A DNA stretch of 64,000 nucleotides from a bacterium (lineage in GTDB: Bacteria; Krumholzibacteriota; Krumholzibacteriia; LZORAL124-64-63). The notes under the pieces are model-generated. The model did no database searches and had not been told where the DNA came from. It was given only the letters and a program-made list of their open reading frames with translations. The position numbers and the translations under genes were made by a program. The number at the start of each line of letters is the position of its first letter. The stretch's first letter is position 1. The stretch spans positions 124,001-188,000 of the forward strand of contig JADJYS010000001.1 of the NCBI GenBank assembly GCA_016719645.1, given 5' to 3'. Positions 61,301 to 64,000 of this stretch are shown piece after piece.

Positions 61301-62776
61301 CTAGTCGGCGGGGGTCGGCGCGAGCTGCGCGATCAGGTCGCGGTAGGTCTGCTGCGCCGGCAGCTTGGCGTCGGCGCGGGCCAGCAGCGGCTGCACCTTC
61401 GCCAGGGCCTGGCCGGCGAGTTCGGCCTGGCCGAGTTCGAGGGCCGACCGCGCCAGCAGCAGCAGGGGGCGGATGCGCGCGGGGTTGGTCTCGAGGATCC
61501 GCTTCGCGTTCTCGAGCGCCGGGCCGGGCCGGCCGGCGGCGAGGTAGCTCTCGCCCTGGCGCCAGAGGAACCACCAGCGCTCGTGCGCGGGTCGCGACAG
61601 GCTGGAGTCGAGCATCAGCTGCCACTCGTCGATCGCCTTCTCGTGGTCGCCGTCGCGGGTCGCCAGCATGGCCCGGAACTGGTGCTCGAGGTTGTCGAGC
61701 TGATCGCGGTAGTTCTTGAAGGCGAAGGCGTCGCTGCGGCGCGCCTCGGCCAGGAAGCCGGCGATCGCGGCGTTCGCCTCTTCGCGGCGGTCCTGCATCG
61801 CCAGCTGGATCGCCCGGTAGAAGTCGCACAGGAAGGCGTCCGGGTACTTCCGCTGGTAGGACTCCATGGCGCGCAGGGCCTCGTCGTAGAGCTCGTGGGT
61901 GTAGTACATGCGGATGAGCGTCTCGTCGAGCTCGCGCTCCTGCGGCAGGCCCGCCAGCGCGGCGCGGATGCTCTCGAGGATCTTCTCGCCCTTGGCGATC
62001 ATGCCCTGCTCGAGGTACAGCTCGCCCAGGTTGATCTGCGAGTAGTGGAAGTCGGGCTGGGCGTCCAGGGCGGCCGCGAACTCGCGCTCGGCGTCCGCGT
62101 AGTCGCCCTTCCAGCTCAGCACCTCGCCCAGCGAGTCGTGGGGGTTGGCCAGCCCGGGCGCCAGGAAGGCGTACTTGCGCAGGTGGGTGACGGCCTGCTC
62201 GTAGTCGCCGCGTCCCGCGGCGAGGTAGCCGAGCATGTTGTAGGCGGGAGCGTGGTTGGGCTCGATGGCCAGGATCTGCTCGTAGATGCGCTGGCAGTCG
62301 TCCCACTTGCCGGTCTGATAGAGGACGCTGGCCTTGGCCGACAGGGCCATCAGGTCCGTCGGCTGCTCGGCGAGCACGTAGTCCAGCAGCGAGTCGCGGA
62401 CCTGGTCGCCCGGCTTGCGGTAGGCGAGCAGCAGCAGCTGCAGCTTCGCGCGCTCGAGCGCGTTGGGCAGGCGGGCGGCGAGGCTGTCGGCGAGGGCGGC
62501 CTCCCGGTCGCTGTCGGCCTGGTCGCCGAAGCGCAGCGAGAGCTGCGAGAGCAGGGCGTGGGCCGCCGCGAACTCGCCGTCCAGGGCCACCGCGCGCCGC
62601 AGCGAGGAGTCGGCCTGGGAGAACTGGAACGCGTTCAACTGGGAGTAGCCGCGCTCGAACAGCTTGTAGGCCTCCCCCGAGCGCGTGGTGAACTCGCGCT
62701 TCGGCCCCCCCAGGAACAGCAGGGCCAGGGCGACCAGCGCCAGGGCGGCCAATCCCATCAGGACGGATCTCTTCAT
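61301..62776 (-). CDS. Membrane-anchored tetratricopeptide-repeat protein
   Basis: 491 aa. One N-terminal membrane helix (MKRSVLMGLAALALVALALL) precedes about ten TPR units, for instance YKLFERGYSQLNAFQFSQAD, APAYNMLGYLAAGRGDYEQA and YSQINLGELYLEQGMIAKGE. It most likely scaffolds protein interactions on the periplasmic face. The ATG at 62776 overlaps the stop of the RsbU-type phosphatase, so the two are co-transcribed and may act in one signalling pathway; that link is inferred from gene order only. Confidence 0.85.
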   Translation of the reverse strand: MKRSVLMGLAALALVALALLFLGGPKREFTTRSGEAYKLFERGYSQLNAFQFSQADSSLRRAVALDGEFAAAHALLSQLSLRFGDQADSDREAALADSLAARLPNALERAKLQLLLLAYRKPGDQVRDSLLDYVLAEQPTDLMALSAKASVLYQTGKWDDCQRIYEQILAIEPNHAPAYNMLGYLAAGRGDYEQAVTHLRKYAFLAPGLANPHDSLGEVLSWKGDYADAEREFAAALDAQPDFHYSQINLGELYLEQGMIAKGEKILESIRAALAGLPQERELDETLIRMYYTHELYDEALRAMESYQRKYPDAFLCDFYRAIQLAMQDRREEANAAIAGFLAEARRSDAFAFKNYRDQLDNLEHQFRAMLATRDGDHEKAIDEWQLMLDSSLSRPAHERWWFLWRQGESYLAAGRPGPALENAKRILETNPARIRPLLLLARSALELGQAELAGQALAKVQPLLARADAKLPAQQTYRDLIAQLAPTPAD

Positions 62777-64000
62777 GACTCGTTCTCCGCTCGGGTGAGG
62801 GGGGGCAGGCCCCGCTGTGCGTACGCAACGGCGTCCGTCGGGTTGCCGGCGGCGGTGTGGAGGGCCTTCAGGACCAGCAGGGTCACGTCGTCGTCCGCCT
62901 GCTCGCGCCCGCTGAAGGCGCGCAGCTCGGCGTTCATGATGTCGAGCAGGTCGCCCGCCCCGATCCCGTGGTGTTCGGACAGCAGGCGCTCCACGCGCGC
63001 GGTGCCGAACTCCTCGTCGGCGTGGTCGACGGTCTCGGTCAGCCCGTCGGTGTAGAGGAAGAGCATGTCGCCGGGGCCGAAGTCGATCGTCTCCTCCTCG
63101 TAGCTCCCGAAATCGAAGGCGCCCAGGGGCAGGCCGCCCTTGTCCAGCTGGAGCAGGGTCCCGTCGGCCCGGCGCAGGATCGGGGCGTTGTGGCCGCCCG
63201 AGCTGTAGCGCAGCCGCCGGCGCACGGGGTCCACGAAGGCCAGGAACAGGGTGGCGAAGTGGGTCGGGTCGGTGCTCGCGTACAGGTAGAGGTTGACCCG
63301 GTCGAGGATCTCGCCCGGGGAGTCGCTGATGGCGCAGTGGGCGCGCAGCGAGGCCTGGAGGCTCGAGGCCAGCAGGCTGGCGGGGATGCCCTTGCCGCTG
63401 ACGTCGCTGATGATGACCACGAGCTGCCCGTCGTCCCGCACGATCAGGTCGTAGTAGTCGCCGCTGACCTCGGCGCTGTTGAGGTTGCAGGCGGCCAGCT
63501 CCAGGCCGCGCACCTCGGGCAGGCGTTCGGGCAGCAGCCGGCTCTGGATCGAGCGCGCCAGGGCGAGCTGCTCCTCCAGCTTCTGCTTCTTCAGCTCCTC
63601 CTCGTAGAGGCGGCTGTTCTCGATCTGCAGGGCCATCTGCCCGGCCACCAGGGTGAGCAGCTCGAGGTCCTGCAGCTGGTAGTCGTCGCCGCCGTGCTTG
63701 GGCGGCAGGGCGAAGAGCCCGACCAGGCGGCCGCGCACCAGCATCGGCACCAGCAGCGCGATCCCCAGGCCGGCCAGGGCGTCCCGCTCCTGCAGCCGCT
63801 GCAGCAGCTCGGCCTGCTCGCGGGTCGCGGCCGCGCGGACGTCCAGGCGGACCTGGCTGCGCTCGACCCAGTAGGGCTCGTTGAACTGCGCGAGGCGCAG
63901 GGCCGTGGCCGCGAGCCTCAGCGTCGCGGGGCACTCGTCGCAGCCGTCCGGGCCGGCGCGGGGCCCGTCGGCGGCGGGGTGGGCGACGACCCCGGCCAGC
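62773..64000 (-). CDS. RsbU-type serine phosphatase with GAF domain, 5' end outside the window
   Basis: At least 408 residues; the frame is open to the edge of the window. A GAF-like sensor (LAGLGIALLVPMLVRGRLVG, LELLTLVAGQMALQIENSRL) leads through a coiled coil (EEELKKQKLEEQLALARSIQ) to the PP2C/SpoIIE phosphatase: VSGDYYDLI, VVIISDVSGKGIPASLLAS, LRYSSGGHNAPI, LFLYTDGLTE and ADDDVTLLVL, with the metal-binding Asp residues in place. Such proteins dephosphorylate anti-sigma-factor antagonists in stress partner-switching. An upstream Cys pair (CDECP) lies in the truncated N-terminus. Confidence 0.88.
   Translation of the reverse strand, partial: LAGVVAHPAADGPRAGPDGCDECPATLRLAATALRLAQFNEPYWVERSQVRLDVRAAATREQAELLQRLQERDALAGLGIALLVPMLVRGRLVGLFALPPKHGGDDYQLQDLELLTLVAGQMALQIENSRLYEEELKKQKLEEQLALARSIQSRLLPERLPEVRGLELAACNLNSAEVSGDYYDLIVRDDGQLVVIISDVSGKGIPASLLASSLQASLRAHCAISDSPGEILDRVNLYLYASTDPTHFATLFLAFVDPVRRRLRYSSGGHNAPILRRADGTLLQLDKGGLPLGAFDFGSYEEETIDFGPGDMLFLYTDGLTETVDHADEEFGTARVERLLSEHHGIGAGDLLDIMNAELRAFSGREQADDDVTLLVLKALHTAAGNPTDAVAYAQRGLPPLTRAENES

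Overview
This 64 kb window is chromosomal DNA of a very GC-rich, free-living bacterium. The organism looks like a member of the FCB-type candidate phyla (Krumholzibacteria/Eisenbacteria-like). The clues are a secreted metallophosphoesterase ending in a FlgD-like sorting domain with an SPNPFNP motif, a BamD-like TPR lipoprotein, an OmpA/porin-like beta-barrel and an FGE-sulfatase lipoprotein. That placement is inference, because no rRNA or other phylogenetic marker is present. Promoters are easy to read: most operons start behind a TTGNNN - 16 to 18 bp - TANNNT pair, and GTG/TTG starts and 4-base start/stop overlaps are common. No tRNA, rRNA, CRISPR array or prophage was seen.

Layout. 0-5 kb: secreted phosphoesterase, secreted glycogen-debranching-type glucosidase and an orphan MalK/UgpC-type ATPase. 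5-12 kb: one tightly coupled glycogen/alpha-glucan operon (two GH57 enzymes, glgA, glgC). 11.7-15.8 kb: nitrilase-family amidase, a frameshifted GT4 glycosyltransferase, a secreted protein of unknown function and a tRNA-dihydrouridine synthase. 15.8-22.3 kb: the pyrimidine operon pyrR-pyrB-pyrC-(TPR lipoprotein)-pyrK-pyrD, headed by a legible PyrR-binding loop and intrinsic terminator (attenuator). 22.3-26.5 kb: a HemC-like protein missing key catalytic residues, a DegT aminotransferase, UDP-sugar dehydrogenase and a CoA-binding protein. 26.7-34.8 kb: a membrane Fe-S oxidoreductase, nitronate monooxygenase family enzyme, FGE lipoprotein, etfBA and a frameshifted MFS transporter. 35-42.4 kb: dihydrolipoamide dehydrogenase, then a SAM-cycle group (SahR-like ArsR-methyltransferase regulator, ahcY, adenosine deaminase) interrupted by a beta-barrel gene and a 1.18 kb IS-like element with imperfect terminal inverted repeats. 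42.4-47.4 kb: UbiA-type prenyltransferase, DUF116, SpoU methyltransferase, GT2-TPR glycosyltransferase and HAD-IG nucleotidase. 47.5-53.5 kb: gatD-gatE (an archaeal-type Glu-tRNA(Gln) amidotransferase), rex, fabH and a SPOR protein. 53.6-58.4 kb: an operon of HAD phosphatase, a YgfK-like Fe-S protein without the GltD module, a phosphohexomutase and a glutaredoxin. 58.4-64 kb: SQR-like flavoprotein with a 38-aa companion, an archaeal-type (type II) GAPDH homologue, a TPR protein and a truncated RsbU-type phosphatase.

The strongest biological points are the bacterial GatDE pair, the second archaeal-like gene (type II GAPDH), the degenerate HemC, the GltD-less YgfK operon, the PyrR attenuator and the SahR/AhcY/Ada grouping. 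At least six otherwise well conserved genes are broken by single-base-scale indels. Five of these fit one missing base. This pattern points to residual sequencing/assembly errors, and the affected genes are probably intact in the organism.
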